From an uncultured Spartobacteria bacterium (GTDB lineage Bacteria > Verrucomicrobiota > Verrucomicrobiia > Chthoniobacterales > Terrimicrobiaceae): DNA of 64,000 bases. The position numbers were made by a program, and so were the translations under genes. Shown piece after piece: positions 8,978 to 17,177 of this stretch; the first letter of the stretch is position 1; the number at the start of each line of letters is the position of its first letter. The notes beneath the pieces are model-generated. The model saw only the letters and a program-made list of their open reading frames with translations, did no database searches and was not told where the DNA came from. The stretch lies in NCBI GenBank assembly GCA_937960895.1, contig CALCJD010000025.1:1-64000 (forward strand), in the 5' to 3' direction.

Positions 8978-10162
8978 ATGAAACGCATCCTCATTTTGTC
9001 CGCTTCCGTCGGTTCGGGTCACGTCAAGGCGGCGGACGCGCTGGCCAAGGCGTTTCGCGCCAGTCCGAACGTCGAGGAGGTGCTCTCCGACGATTCGCTG
9101 GATCACACCAATCTGCTGCACAAGCAGCTTTATTCGACGCTCTACCAAAAGCTCTCCGCGCTGCTGCCGGAGTTTCTGGGCTGGTGGTACGAGTCGAGCG
9201 ACGACCCGTGGGTGTCCGACAAGGGACGGTTGGCGCTGGATCTTCCGCAGGCGCTGCCGCTCATCAATCTGGTGCGGGATTTCAAACCCGATGCCATCAT
9301 CTGCACGCATTTCATGCCTGCGGGCGTGCTTTCCTATCTCATCGGCGCCGGCAAACTCGAGGCCGAACTGGGCATCGTGGTCACCGATTTCCATTTCCAC
9401 GCCTTCTGGATCACCCGCGCGTTTCACTGGTATTTCGTGGCGCAGGAGGACGACAAAATCCACATGGAGGGACTGGGCCTGCCGGGGGACCGCATCGAGG
9501 TCACCGGCATCCCGCTGGAACCGGACTTTGCCCGGCCCGTGGACAAGGCGGCCGTGCTGCGGGAGATCGGACTCAATCCGGAAAGGCCCACGCTGCTTGT
9601 GGCCGGCGGTGCGCTCGGTCTCAGTCCGGCCCTCGCCGTCACCCGGCGTCTGCTGCAGCTGGACCGCGATTTTCAGGCCGTTCTCGTCTGCGGCAAAAAC
9701 GAAGATCTGCGTCGCGACATCGGGGAGTTGGTCGCGGGGCGCGAGGACCGTTTCCGGGTGATGGGGTACACCGACCGGATGCCGGACCTGATGGGTGCCG
9801 CCACGCTGTTGTTGAGCAAGCCGGGCGGGCTGACCACCGCCGAGGCCCTCGCGCGCGGGCTGCCCATGGTGATTCTCGATCCCATCGGGGGCCAGGAGGA
9901 ACGCAATTCCGACGTCCTGCTCGAAGCCGGCGCGGCCGTCAAATGCACGGAGGTCACCGTACTCAACCACAAGCTGCAGCGCCTGCTCGACGACCCGGCC
10001 CGTATTGCGGCCATGAGCGAGAACGCCCGCCGGCTTGGCCGGCCCAATGCGGCCGCGGACATTGCCCGCATCGTATTGGAATCGCCTCCGCGCAAGCCGG
10101 TCATCATCACGCGCAAGCGGGAAAAGGCCCTTCGCAAGCGCATTGAAGAGCAGAAGGGATGA
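8978..10162 (+). CDS. MGDG synthase/MurG-type glycosyltransferase (GT28-like)
   Basis: A 394-residue cytosolic or membrane-bound glycosyltransferase, probably transferring a sugar from a nucleotide donor to diacylglycerol or another lipid. The N-terminus KRILILSASVGSGHVKAA is the glycine-rich loop of this family. LVAGGALGLSPAL and LLSKPGGLTTAEALARGLP form the donor-binding C-terminal domain (the KPGG-TxxE signature). The start at 8978 begins the first beta strand. It is the first gene of a plus-strand run with a GH1 enzyme 46 bases downstream. A paralogue lies at 41792-42892. Lipid acceptor and sugar cannot be decided from sequence. Confidence 0.85.
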   Translation: MKRILILSASVGSGHVKAADALAKAFRASPNVEEVLSDDSLDHTNLLHKQLYSTLYQKLSALLPEFLGWWYESSDDPWVSDKGRLALDLPQALPLINLVRDFKPDAIICTHFMPAGVLSYLIGAGKLEAELGIVVTDFHFHAFWITRAFHWYFVAQEDDKIHMEGLGLPGDRIEVTGIPLEPDFARPVDKAAVLREIGLNPERPTLLVAGGALGLSPALAVTRRLLQLDRDFQAVLVCGKNEDLRRDIGELVAGREDRFRVMGYTDRMPDLMGAATLLLSKPGGLTTAEALARGLPMVILDPIGGQEERNSDVLLEAGAAVKCTEVTVLNHKLQRLLDDPARIAAMSENARRLGRPNAAADIARIVLESPPRKPVIITRKREKALRKRIEEQKG

Positions 10163-10208
10163 GGGGGCGGACGTCGGGGACGCGGGGCCGATGCGGGGCA
10201 CGGGAGCG

Positions 10209-11723
10209 ATGAGCGCGGATTTTCTCTGGGGCGTGGCCAGTTCCGGATACCAATGCGAGGGCGGATACAACGGCCCCGGCCAGCCGCAGAACAATTGGTC
10301 GGGTGCCGAAGCCGAGGGACGTGTCATGCGCACGGGCGCGGCCGCGGATTTCTGGAACCGCTACGAGGAGGATTTTGCCCGCTGCCGGGCGATGGGACTG
10401 AAGGCCTTCCGGCTCAGCATCGAATGGCCCCGCGTGCAGCCGTCGGTGTCCGCACACCCGTCCCCGCCGCCCCCGTTCGATTTGGCCGCCCTGGAGGCGT
10501 ATGCCGACCGCATCGCGTCCTGCCGCCGCTTCGGACTCGAGCCGGTGGTCACCCTGCAGCATTTCACCCACCCCGCCTGGCTCGGGGTGGACGCCTGGCT
10601 CGATGACCGCACGCCGGAGCTTTTTGAGGAGTTCGTCGCGGTCACGGTCCGTCACGTCAACAGCCGTCTGATCGGGGCGCACGGCCAGCGGCCCCTGCGG
10701 TGGTTTGTCACCCTCAACGAGCCGAACATGCTCGTTTTGAACACCTACCTGAACCGCCATTTTCCCGGCGGCGGGCGGGGCGGTCTGGCCGTCGCGGTGG
10801 CCGCCTACAACCGCCTGCTGGCGGCCCATGTGCGTGCCTACAATGCCATTCACGACCTCTACGAAAGCGAAGGCTGGCGGTCGCCGCAGGTGACGATGAA
10901 CACCTTTTGCAGCGATGTCTATTGGTCGGAAAAAATGCTGCTCGACCTGCTTTGCCTTCGGGAGCGCGGCATTCCGCGGGGTGCGCTGCGGGTCCACTTT
11001 CGGGAAAAGGCGCGCCAGTTGAACCGGGAGCTTGCGGCCGCCCGTCTGCCCTTTCGCAGCGACCCTTATGTGTGGATCGGACGGTTGGTGCACTGGCTCG
11101 CAGACCGGGCCGCGCCCCGGTATGCCACGGCGGAGGCGTTCCGGTTTTTCCTCGACACGCTGGACCGCTCGAAACGCGCCCGCGTGCTCGACTACCTGGG
11201 TCTGGATTATTACGACCCGTTCACCGCCCACCTCTTTCGGCCGCCGTCCTTTGCCGATCTGGAATTCAAGAGCAAGGGCCTGCACGGGCATCTCATGAAC
11301 GGATTGTCCCGCAAATGGTGGGACTGGCACATGCTGCCCGAGGGGATGCATTTTTTCTGCAAATATTACGCCGGGGAATACGGCCGGGGCATCCTGATCG
11401 CCGAAAACGGCATGGCCCTGCGGCGGAAGTTCGACAACAGTCATGCCGGTCCCCGGCGGGACAATCTCACCCGCAGCGAGTTTCTCAGGGCGCATGTCGC
11501 CCAAGTGCGCCGGCTTCGCGCCGAGGGCGTGCCCCTGCTCGGATACCTGCACTGGTCCATCACCGACAATTACGAATGGGGGTCCTACACGCCGCGTTTC
11601 GGATTGTTCACCATCGACTACGCCGCCTCCGCCGCCCGGCTGGTGGAGGACCATCTCGGCGACCGGCCCTCCGAAACCTACGCCCGCCTCATTGCGGAGG
11701 AACCCTTGCAGGCTCCGGGGTGA
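10209..11723 (+). CDS. GH1 family glycosidase (beta-glucosidase-like)
   Basis: A 504-residue cytosolic glycosidase of family 1. Both catalytic glutamates are present: the acid/base E171 in TLNEPN and the nucleophile E399 in IAENGM. The N-terminal FLWGVASSGYQCEGG is typical. It is longer than the second GH1 in this window (17178-18524) through an extra middle region around residues 225-330 containing HFREKARQLNREL. That region may alter the active-site cleft or specificity. A start at 10191 is also possible; 10209 follows a GGGAG element. No signal peptide is seen. The neighbours are a glycosyltransferase and uronate isomerase. Confidence 0.85.
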   Translation: MSADFLWGVASSGYQCEGGYNGPGQPQNNWSGAEAEGRVMRTGAAADFWNRYEEDFARCRAMGLKAFRLSIEWPRVQPSVSAHPSPPPPFDLAALEAYADRIASCRRFGLEPVVTLQHFTHPAWLGVDAWLDDRTPELFEEFVAVTVRHVNSRLIGAHGQRPLRWFVTLNEPNMLVLNTYLNRHFPGGGRGGLAVAVAAYNRLLAAHVRAYNAIHDLYESEGWRSPQVTMNTFCSDVYWSEKMLLDLLCLRERGIPRGALRVHFREKARQLNRELAAARLPFRSDPYVWIGRLVHWLADRAAPRYATAEAFRFFLDTLDRSKRARVLDYLGLDYYDPFTAHLFRPPSFADLEFKSKGLHGHLMNGLSRKWWDWHMLPEGMHFFCKYYAGEYGRGILIAENGMALRRKFDNSHAGPRRDNLTRSEFLRAHVAQVRRLRAEGVPLLGYLHWSITDNYEWGSYTPRFGLFTIDYAASAARLVEDHLGDRPSETYARLIAEEPLQAPG

Positions 11724-11832
11724 GGAGGCGGGGAGGAAAAGCGGAAACGGAGGGCGGGCGCTCCTTCGGGATTCGGGGATTTGAATTCCCCGGCAAAAGC
11801 TGCTTGGATTTTTCCCCCGTCCCTTGCCGCCA

Positions 11833-13245
11833 ATGAAAACCTTCATCACCGACGACTTTCTTCTCCATTCCTCCGCCGCCCGCGAACTCTATCACGGCCA
11901 CGCCTGGAACCAGCCGATCTTCGATTATCACTGCCACCTGCCGCCCGATCAGATCGCCTCGAACTACCGGTTCCGGAACCTGTTCGACATCTGGCTTGCG
12001 GGCGACCACTACAAATGGCGCGCCATGCGCTCCAACGGGGTGAACGAGCGTTATTGCACCGGCGACGCGGACGAATACGAAAAATTCCTCGCCTACGCGC
12101 GCACCGTGCCGCACACGCTGCGCAATCCGCTTTACCATTGGACCCACCTCGAGTTGCTGCGTTATTTCGGCATCGACGATCTGCTCGATGAATCGACGGC
12201 GCCCTCCATCTGGGAACGGGCCAACGCCCTCCTGGCCACGCCGGAATTCACCACGCAGGGTCTAATCGACCGCAGCGGGGTGAAGGTGATCTGCACGACG
12301 GACGACCCCACCGACACCCTGGCGGCCCATCGGAAGATCCGGGAAGACGGCACGCTGCGGGCGCGGGTTTATCCGACCTTCCGTCCGGACAAGGCGCTCG
12401 CCGTCGATCAGCCTGAGGCGTTCAATTCCTGGGTGACCCGGCTCGAGGCGGCCAGCGGACAGGATTGCTCGAAATTCTCCGACTTCCTCACCGCGCTCGA
12501 CAAGCGCCACGAAGCCTTTCACGAACTGGGCGGACGGCTGTCCGATCATGGACTGACCTGCTGCCCCGGACGCTATGCCACGGAGAAGAAGGCCCGCAAG
12601 ATTTTCGAGGCGGTGCGGGCGGGCAAGGCCGCCTCGCCGCGGGAGGCCGAGGCGTTTGCCGGGTTCATGATGGTGTATTTCGGCCGGCTCGACGCCAAGC
12701 GCGGCTGGGTCAAACAGCTTCACCTCGGAGCGCAGCGCAACAACAACACCCGGCTCCTGCGTACGCTCGGACCCGACACCGGCTTCGATTCCATCGGAGA
12801 CTGGCCCCAGGCCGCCGCGCTGGCCCGTTACCTTGATACGCTGGATTCCGAAGACACCCTGCCGAAAACCATCATCTACAACCTCAATCCGGCGGACAAT
12901 TATCTGATGGCGACCATGATCGGAAACTTCCAGGACGGCTCCGTGGCGGGCAAGATCCAGTTCGGCAGCGGCTGGTGGTTTCTCGATCAGAAGGAGGGCA
13001 TGGAATGGCAGATGAACGCCCTTTCGAACCTCGGACTGCTCTCCCGCTTTGTCGGCATGCTGACCGATTCGCGGAGTTTTCTGTCCTACCCGCGCCATGA
13101 ATATTTCCGGCGCATCCTGTGCAATCTGATCGGCCGGGACGTGGAACGCGGCGAATTGCCGCGCGACATGGACTTGCTGGGCCGGATGGTGCGCGACATC
13201 TGCTACGGAAACGCCGTGAATTATTTCGGCCTGGAAGTACCATGA
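11833..13245 (+). CDS. uxaC: Uronate (glucuronate/galacturonate) isomerase
   Basis: Converts D-glucuronate to fructuronate and D-galacturonate to tagaturonate, the first intracellular step of hexuronate breakdown. The 470 residues match the family length. FDYHCHLPP near the N-terminus supplies the metal-binding histidines of the amidohydrolase-like barrel, and a conserved GSGWWFLDQKEGM segment lies near the C-terminus. The ATG at 11833 replaces a possible TTG nine bases upstream. It stands apart from other uronate genes: only a KDG-type sugar kinase (56596-57558) in this window could act further down the pathway. Confidence 0.95.
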   Translation: MKTFITDDFLLHSSAARELYHGHAWNQPIFDYHCHLPPDQIASNYRFRNLFDIWLAGDHYKWRAMRSNGVNERYCTGDADEYEKFLAYARTVPHTLRNPLYHWTHLELLRYFGIDDLLDESTAPSIWERANALLATPEFTTQGLIDRSGVKVICTTDDPTDTLAAHRKIREDGTLRARVYPTFRPDKALAVDQPEAFNSWVTRLEAASGQDCSKFSDFLTALDKRHEAFHELGGRLSDHGLTCCPGRYATEKKARKIFEAVRAGKAASPREAEAFAGFMMVYFGRLDAKRGWVKQLHLGAQRNNNTRLLRTLGPDTGFDSIGDWPQAAALARYLDTLDSEDTLPKTIIYNLNPADNYLMATMIGNFQDGSVAGKIQFGSGWWFLDQKEGMEWQMNALSNLGLLSRFVGMLTDSRSFLSYPRHEYFRRILCNLIGRDVERGELPRDMDLLGRMVRDICYGNAVNYFGLEVP

Positions 13246-13372
13246 AATCCGGAGTCTCCGCGGACCCCGCAGGGGGGCGGACACCCGGACGCCCGCGCCC
13301 GGAGGGAGAAAAAATCGCAGTTTGGGGTTGTCGCGGAGGTTCGGAGTTGGCAAGTCGTTGGCACATAAACCC

Positions 13373-14164
13373 ATGAGCCTGAAAGCCGTATTCTTTGACC
13401 TGGACGACACCCTGGTGGTGGATGAAGCCGTTTCCCGCGAAGCGCTGAAAGCCACCGCCGAGCGGGCCCGGGCAAGTCATGGCGCCGAAGTGGAGCGTTT
13501 TGTGCGTGACGCCGAGCGCCATGCCAAGGCATTGCATCAGGCGGGTCCCTGTCATCCGTTTTGCAAGGCGATTGGGATCAGCGCATTTGAATGCCTCTGG
13601 GGCCGCTTTGAAGGGGATTCCCCGGAGCTCACACAGCTCCGCGAGTGGTCCCATGCCTACCGTGAGCAGGTGTTCGACGCCGCGCTGCGGGAGCAGATGA
13701 TCGAAAGCACCGAGGGCGCGCAGGATCTGGCCGAAACCTTTGCGCATTCCCGCCGCCGTTTGCAGCGGCTCATGCCGGATGCCCGCGAGACGCTGGCCCG
13801 CCTCTCGCCGAAATACACGATTGCCCTGCTCACCAACGGGGCGCCGGACCTTCAGCGGGAAAAAATCGCCGCCAGCGGACTCGAACCCTTCTTCAAGGCC
13901 ATTGCCGTTTCGGGCGAACACGGCATCGGCAAGCCCCGGCCGGAAATCTTCCACCGGCTCGCGGCGGAGGTTGGCGTGCAACCGTCCGAGGTCGCGATGG
14001 TGGGCAACAGCCTGGAACGCGACATTGCCGGCGCCCACAACGCCGGAATCCTTTCGATCTGGCTCAAGGTGGCCGGTTCGGAGGAACACCATCCCGTCGA
14101 GCCGCACTACACCATCGCCGGCCTGATTGAGCTGCCGGCCGTGCTGGAAAAACTGGGCGCCTGA
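13373..14164 (+). CDS. HAD-superfamily hydrolase
   Basis: A 263-residue cytosolic phosphatase-like protein of the haloacid dehalogenase superfamily. Motif I is FFDLDDTLV (residues 7-15, nucleophile Asp and acid/base Asp), motif II is LLTNG, the motif III lysine is probably in GIGKPRPEIF, and motif IV is AMVGNSLERDIAGA. The helical cap between motif I and II resembles that of the YjjG or HAD-IA group. The substrate is unknown. The preceding 127-base gap from uxaC suggests its own promoter. Convergent with the aldehyde dehydrogenase gene 75 bases away. Confidence 0.9.
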   Translation: MSLKAVFFDLDDTLVVDEAVSREALKATAERARASHGAEVERFVRDAERHAKALHQAGPCHPFCKAIGISAFECLWGRFEGDSPELTQLREWSHAYREQVFDAALREQMIESTEGAQDLAETFAHSRRRLQRLMPDARETLARLSPKYTIALLTNGAPDLQREKIAASGLEPFFKAIAVSGEHGIGKPRPEIFHRLAAEVGVQPSEVAMVGNSLERDIAGAHNAGILSIWLKVAGSEEHHPVEPHYTIAGLIELPAVLEKLGA

Positions 14165-14239
14165 GGTTCCCGGGAAACCGGCGTCCGCCTCCGCATCAGG
14201 GTGGCGCGGGAGCGCGGCGGTTGCGGGGGCCCGCTGGCG

Positions 14240-15733
14240 TCACGACGGATTTCCGCCGCCGATGCCGGAAAACCACCCCAGCCGTTCGGGGGAGAGGTTG
14301 GTGTTGATCTGTTTGAGTTCGGTGTAGGCCTCGTATCCCGCGGTGCCCAGTTCGCGTCCGAAGCCGCTTTGTTTGTAGCCGCCCCACGGCGCTTCGTTGA
14401 AGGTGAGGTGGAAGGTGTTGATCCACGTCACTCCGGCGCGCAGCCTGCGGATGAACCGCTGGGCCCGGGCGCCATCCTTGGTGAAAACCGCGCCCGCCAG
14501 CCCGTAAGATGTGTCGTTGGCCTTGCGCAGCGCCTCCTCCTCCGTGCGGAAGGTGTCCACGGCGAGGACCGGTCCGAAAATTTCCTCGCGGACAATGCGC
14601 GCTTGGGACGGCGCGTTGCGGAAGACGGTCGGCGGGACGAAATTTCCCCTTGCGCGTTCGTCGTCATAGGGCTGGCCGCCGCAGAGCAGCTCGGCGCCTT
14701 CCTCCAGTCCGCTCCGGATGTAGCCGAACACCTTTTCCTGATGGGCGCGCGTGATGAGCGGCCCCATCTCGGTGCCCTCGTCCATGCCGTTGCCGACGAC
14801 GATCCGTCCGCAGGCGGGAATGAGGCGGGCCAGAAATTCTTCGGCGATCGGTTCCTCAAGATACAGCCGGGAGCCGGCGTTGCAGACCTCGCCCTGACCC
14901 GCGAAGATGCCGAACATGGCGTATTCGACCGCGACGTCGAGGTCCACGTCGGCGAACATCACGATCGGACTCTTGCCGCCGAGTTCAAGCGAGACGCGTT
15001 TCAGATTTCCGGCGGCGGCCTGCATGATTTTGCGGCCCGTGGCGGCACCTCCGGTGAAGGCGATCTTGTCCACCAGGTCGCTGGCGGCCAGCGCGGCGCC
15101 GCAGGGGTCGCCCGCCCCATAGACCATCTGGACGCTGCCGGGTGGGAAACCCACTTCATCGATCAGCTCAAAAAGCAATTGCGCGCTCCATGGGGTGACC
15201 TCGGCGGGTTTCAGGATGCAGCAGTTGCCGGCCGCCAGTCCCGGAGCCAGCTTCCAGGCGGCCATGAGCACGGGGTAATTCCAGGGAATGATCTGGCCGC
15301 AAACCCCGACGGGTTCGCGGACGGATTGGGACACGATGTTCGGGTCGCCGACTTCGTAGGTCTCCCCGTGCGGCTTCGTGGCCAGTCCGGCGTAATAACG
15401 AAAACACGCCGCGGTGTCCGCCGCGTCGAAGCGCGCTTCCCGCAGCGGCTTGCCGTTGTTGAGGGTGTCACGCCGCGCAAATTCCTCGGCGTTTTTCTCG
15501 ATGAGGTCGGCGAGCCGGAAAAGTTTCGCGGCGCGCTCGACCGCCGGCGTCTGGGGCCACGGACCTTCGTCAAAGGCGGTCCGGGCGGCGGAAATGGCCT
15601 CGGCGACATCGTCGGCTTCGGACTCCGTGGCCTCGCCCAGAACGGAATTGTCGGCGGGGTTGAGAAACGGACGCGTCCGCCCGGCGCGGGCGGCGGTGAA
15701 ACGCCCGTTGATGTAGTTCAGGAGGGGCTTCAT
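14240..15733 (-). CDS. NAD(P)-dependent aldehyde dehydrogenase
   Basis: A 497-residue cytosolic aldehyde dehydrogenase. The general base E250 lies in LELGGKSP and the catalytic C284 in GQGEVCNAGSR. The cofactor-binding PWNYPVLMAAWKLAPGLAAGN and FTGGAATG segments are present. Overall it most resembles betaine-aldehyde and other broad-range dehydrogenases (ALDH superfamily), but the substrate cannot be assigned. The start at 15733 gives MKPLLNYINGRF, typical of the family. It lies 13 bases after the stop of the small membrane-protein gene on the same strand, and the two are probably cotranscribed. Confidence 0.92.
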   Translation of the reverse strand: MKPLLNYINGRFTAARAGRTRPFLNPADNSVLGEATESEADDVAEAISAARTAFDEGPWPQTPAVERAAKLFRLADLIEKNAEEFARRDTLNNGKPLREARFDAADTAACFRYYAGLATKPHGETYEVGDPNIVSQSVREPVGVCGQIIPWNYPVLMAAWKLAPGLAAGNCCILKPAEVTPWSAQLLFELIDEVGFPPGSVQMVYGAGDPCGAALAASDLVDKIAFTGGAATGRKIMQAAAGNLKRVSLELGGKSPIVMFADVDLDVAVEYAMFGIFAGQGEVCNAGSRLYLEEPIAEEFLARLIPACGRIVVGNGMDEGTEMGPLITRAHQEKVFGYIRSGLEEGAELLCGGQPYDDERARGNFVPPTVFRNAPSQARIVREEIFGPVLAVDTFRTEEEALRKANDTSYGLAGAVFTKDGARAQRFIRRLRAGVTWINTFHLTFNEAPWGGYKQSGFGRELGTAGYEAYTELKQINTNLSPERLGWFSGIGGGNPS

Positions 15734-15746
15734 GCCCCAATCTACG

Positions 15747-15953
15747 TCAGTTTTTCCGCTTCCACAACGCCGCGTCGACCACTGACCAGAGGTGGATGAT
15801 CCAGCCGAGGTAGAAGATCCAGAGGATGCTGGCGAAGAGGAAAAACAGAGCGGCTGCAAGCACGCGTCCCTGAATCAGTTGCCCAAGCCCCGCGATGAAA
15901 AAGCTCGCCAGGGCGGCGATGACGTTGGCGGTGGAACCTTGTCCGGTGCTCAT
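15747..15953 (-). CDS. Small membrane protein (TM2-like)
   Basis: A 68-residue protein with two hydrophobic stretches (about residues 9-24 and 31-54) around the motif GLGQLIQGR and ending with a short basic tail KRKN. The GLGQ-x-G-R turn and the downstream WSVVDAALW resemble small TM2-type or related bacterial membrane proteins of unknown role. Start chosen at ATG 15953. The frame is open further upstream without another ATG (see the note on 15954-16266). It is followed 13 bases later by the aldehyde dehydrogenase gene. Confidence 0.7.
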   Translation of the reverse strand: MSTGQGSTANVIAALASFFIAGLGQLIQGRVLAAALFFLFASILWIFYLGWIIHLWSVVDAALWKRKN

Positions 15954-16266
15954 GGAGGCAACATTTGTCCATCGGACATGCCCCTGTCCAGCATCCAGGG
16001 CAGCTGCAAAAGGTCTGACGCGCAGGGAAGGGGCGCCGCCGGCGATTCCATGAGCGTTGGTGATGAGCAGCGGGGTGCCTTCCATTTCGGCATCGGCCTG
16101 CCGGGCCGGTGCCTGACCAGCCAAGAGAAAACACAATAGCAGGCGTCCCGGTGTGACCTTGGAGGAAGCGCGGATTTCGTGGCGGCTGACGCCGGTGCGG
16201 GCAAACGGAAAATCGGTTCGGAAGGCGCTCGCCAGGGCGTGTTCTTTCGCGGGGTTGTCCGTGTCT
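15954..16266. other. 313-base gap with no confident gene
   Basis: Between the mtnN stop and the small membrane-protein start. On the minus strand the membrane-protein frame remains open across the whole gap. It would include a signal-like stretch (LLLCFLLAGQAPA) but offers no ATG, and its third-base GC bias is weak. I see no good hairpin or T-run. It could be an untranslated leader, a decayed gene or an unrecognised N-terminal extension. Confidence 0.4.
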
Positions 16267-17037
16267 TCAGGAGGAGGATCGGCCGGCGGTACGGTGGGAC
16301 AGCAACCGGTGCACGATTCCGCCGGTCACATGCTCGGCCACCTCATCGATGAAGCGCTGGAAATCCAAGGCGGCGGAATGGTCGGCCTGGTCGGAAATGA
16401 CCCGGATCACCGCGAAGGGCACGTTGCCCATTTCGTGGCAGATCTGCGCCACGGCCGCGCCTTCCATTTCGGTGCAGAGCGCGTCGGGCAGCGCCGCGCG
16501 CAGCGCGGCGGTGCGGGCGGGATCGGCGAGGAATTGGTCCCCGCTCACGACAAGTCCCTGATGGACACGCGGTTCGGTCAGGCCGAACCGGGACCGCCGT
16601 TCGTCGGTCACATCGATGCGGAATTGATGGGCCAGGTATTCGCGGGCGGCGCGGACCGCGGCATCGTGCAGTGGGGCGGCAAATTCCCGCTTGCCCAGCA
16701 GGGGGATTTCAAACCGCGGAAAAAGCGGGCGGGCGTCCATGTCGTGCTGAATCAACCGGTCGGCCACCACGATGTCGCCCACACGCAGCCCGGGGTGCAC
16801 CGCGCCGGCCACTCCGGTGAAAACGATGGCCGAACAGCCGAAGCGTTCCAGCAGGAGCAGGGTGGTGGCTGCGGCGGACACCTTGCCGACGCGCGAGAGC
16901 ACGAGGACGATTTCCTGTCCGGCCCAGGTTCCTTCGTAAAAGGTGCGCAGTCCGGCCTCGACCGTGCGTCGCACGGTCATCGAACGCTGCATCCAGGCCA
17001 CCTCCTGCGGCATTGCGCCGAGAATTCCGAATTTCAT
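16267..17037 (-). CDS. mtnN: 5'-methylthioadenosine/S-adenosylhomocysteine nucleosidase
   Basis: Cleaves MTA or SAH (or a related purine nucleoside) to adenine and the ribose thioether, recycling by-products of methylation and polyamine synthesis. The 256-residue protein starts KFGILGAMPQEV, shows FTGVAGAVHPGLRVGDIVV, and ends with the active-site CTEMEGAAVAQIC (ribose-binding Glu) and VIRVISDQADHSA (catalytic Asp), all hallmarks of the phosphorylase superfamily. It is slightly longer than E. coli MtnN (232) owing to a C-terminal extension. Futalosine or other purine-nucleoside hydrolysis is possible. Divergent from the GH1 gene over a 140-base intergenic region. Confidence 0.9.
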   Translation of the reverse strand: MKFGILGAMPQEVAWMQRSMTVRRTVEAGLRTFYEGTWAGQEIVLVLSRVGKVSAAATTLLLLERFGCSAIVFTGVAGAVHPGLRVGDIVVADRLIQHDMDARPLFPRFEIPLLGKREFAAPLHDAAVRAAREYLAHQFRIDVTDERRSRFGLTEPRVHQGLVVSGDQFLADPARTAALRAALPDALCTEMEGAAVAQICHEMGNVPFAVIRVISDQADHSAALDFQRFIDEVAEHVTGGIVHRLLSHRTAGRSSS

Positions 17038-17177
17038 GTCGGCGCCATCACAGCACAAACGGCGCGACATCAAAAGACCGTGGGGAGACGACTTTCGGGG
17101 AGACGTCCGTTTGAGCGTTTTTGCCCGGCATTTTCCTTGGCTTTTTTCCCTCAATTGCATGTGCTCTGGGCGGGTTC

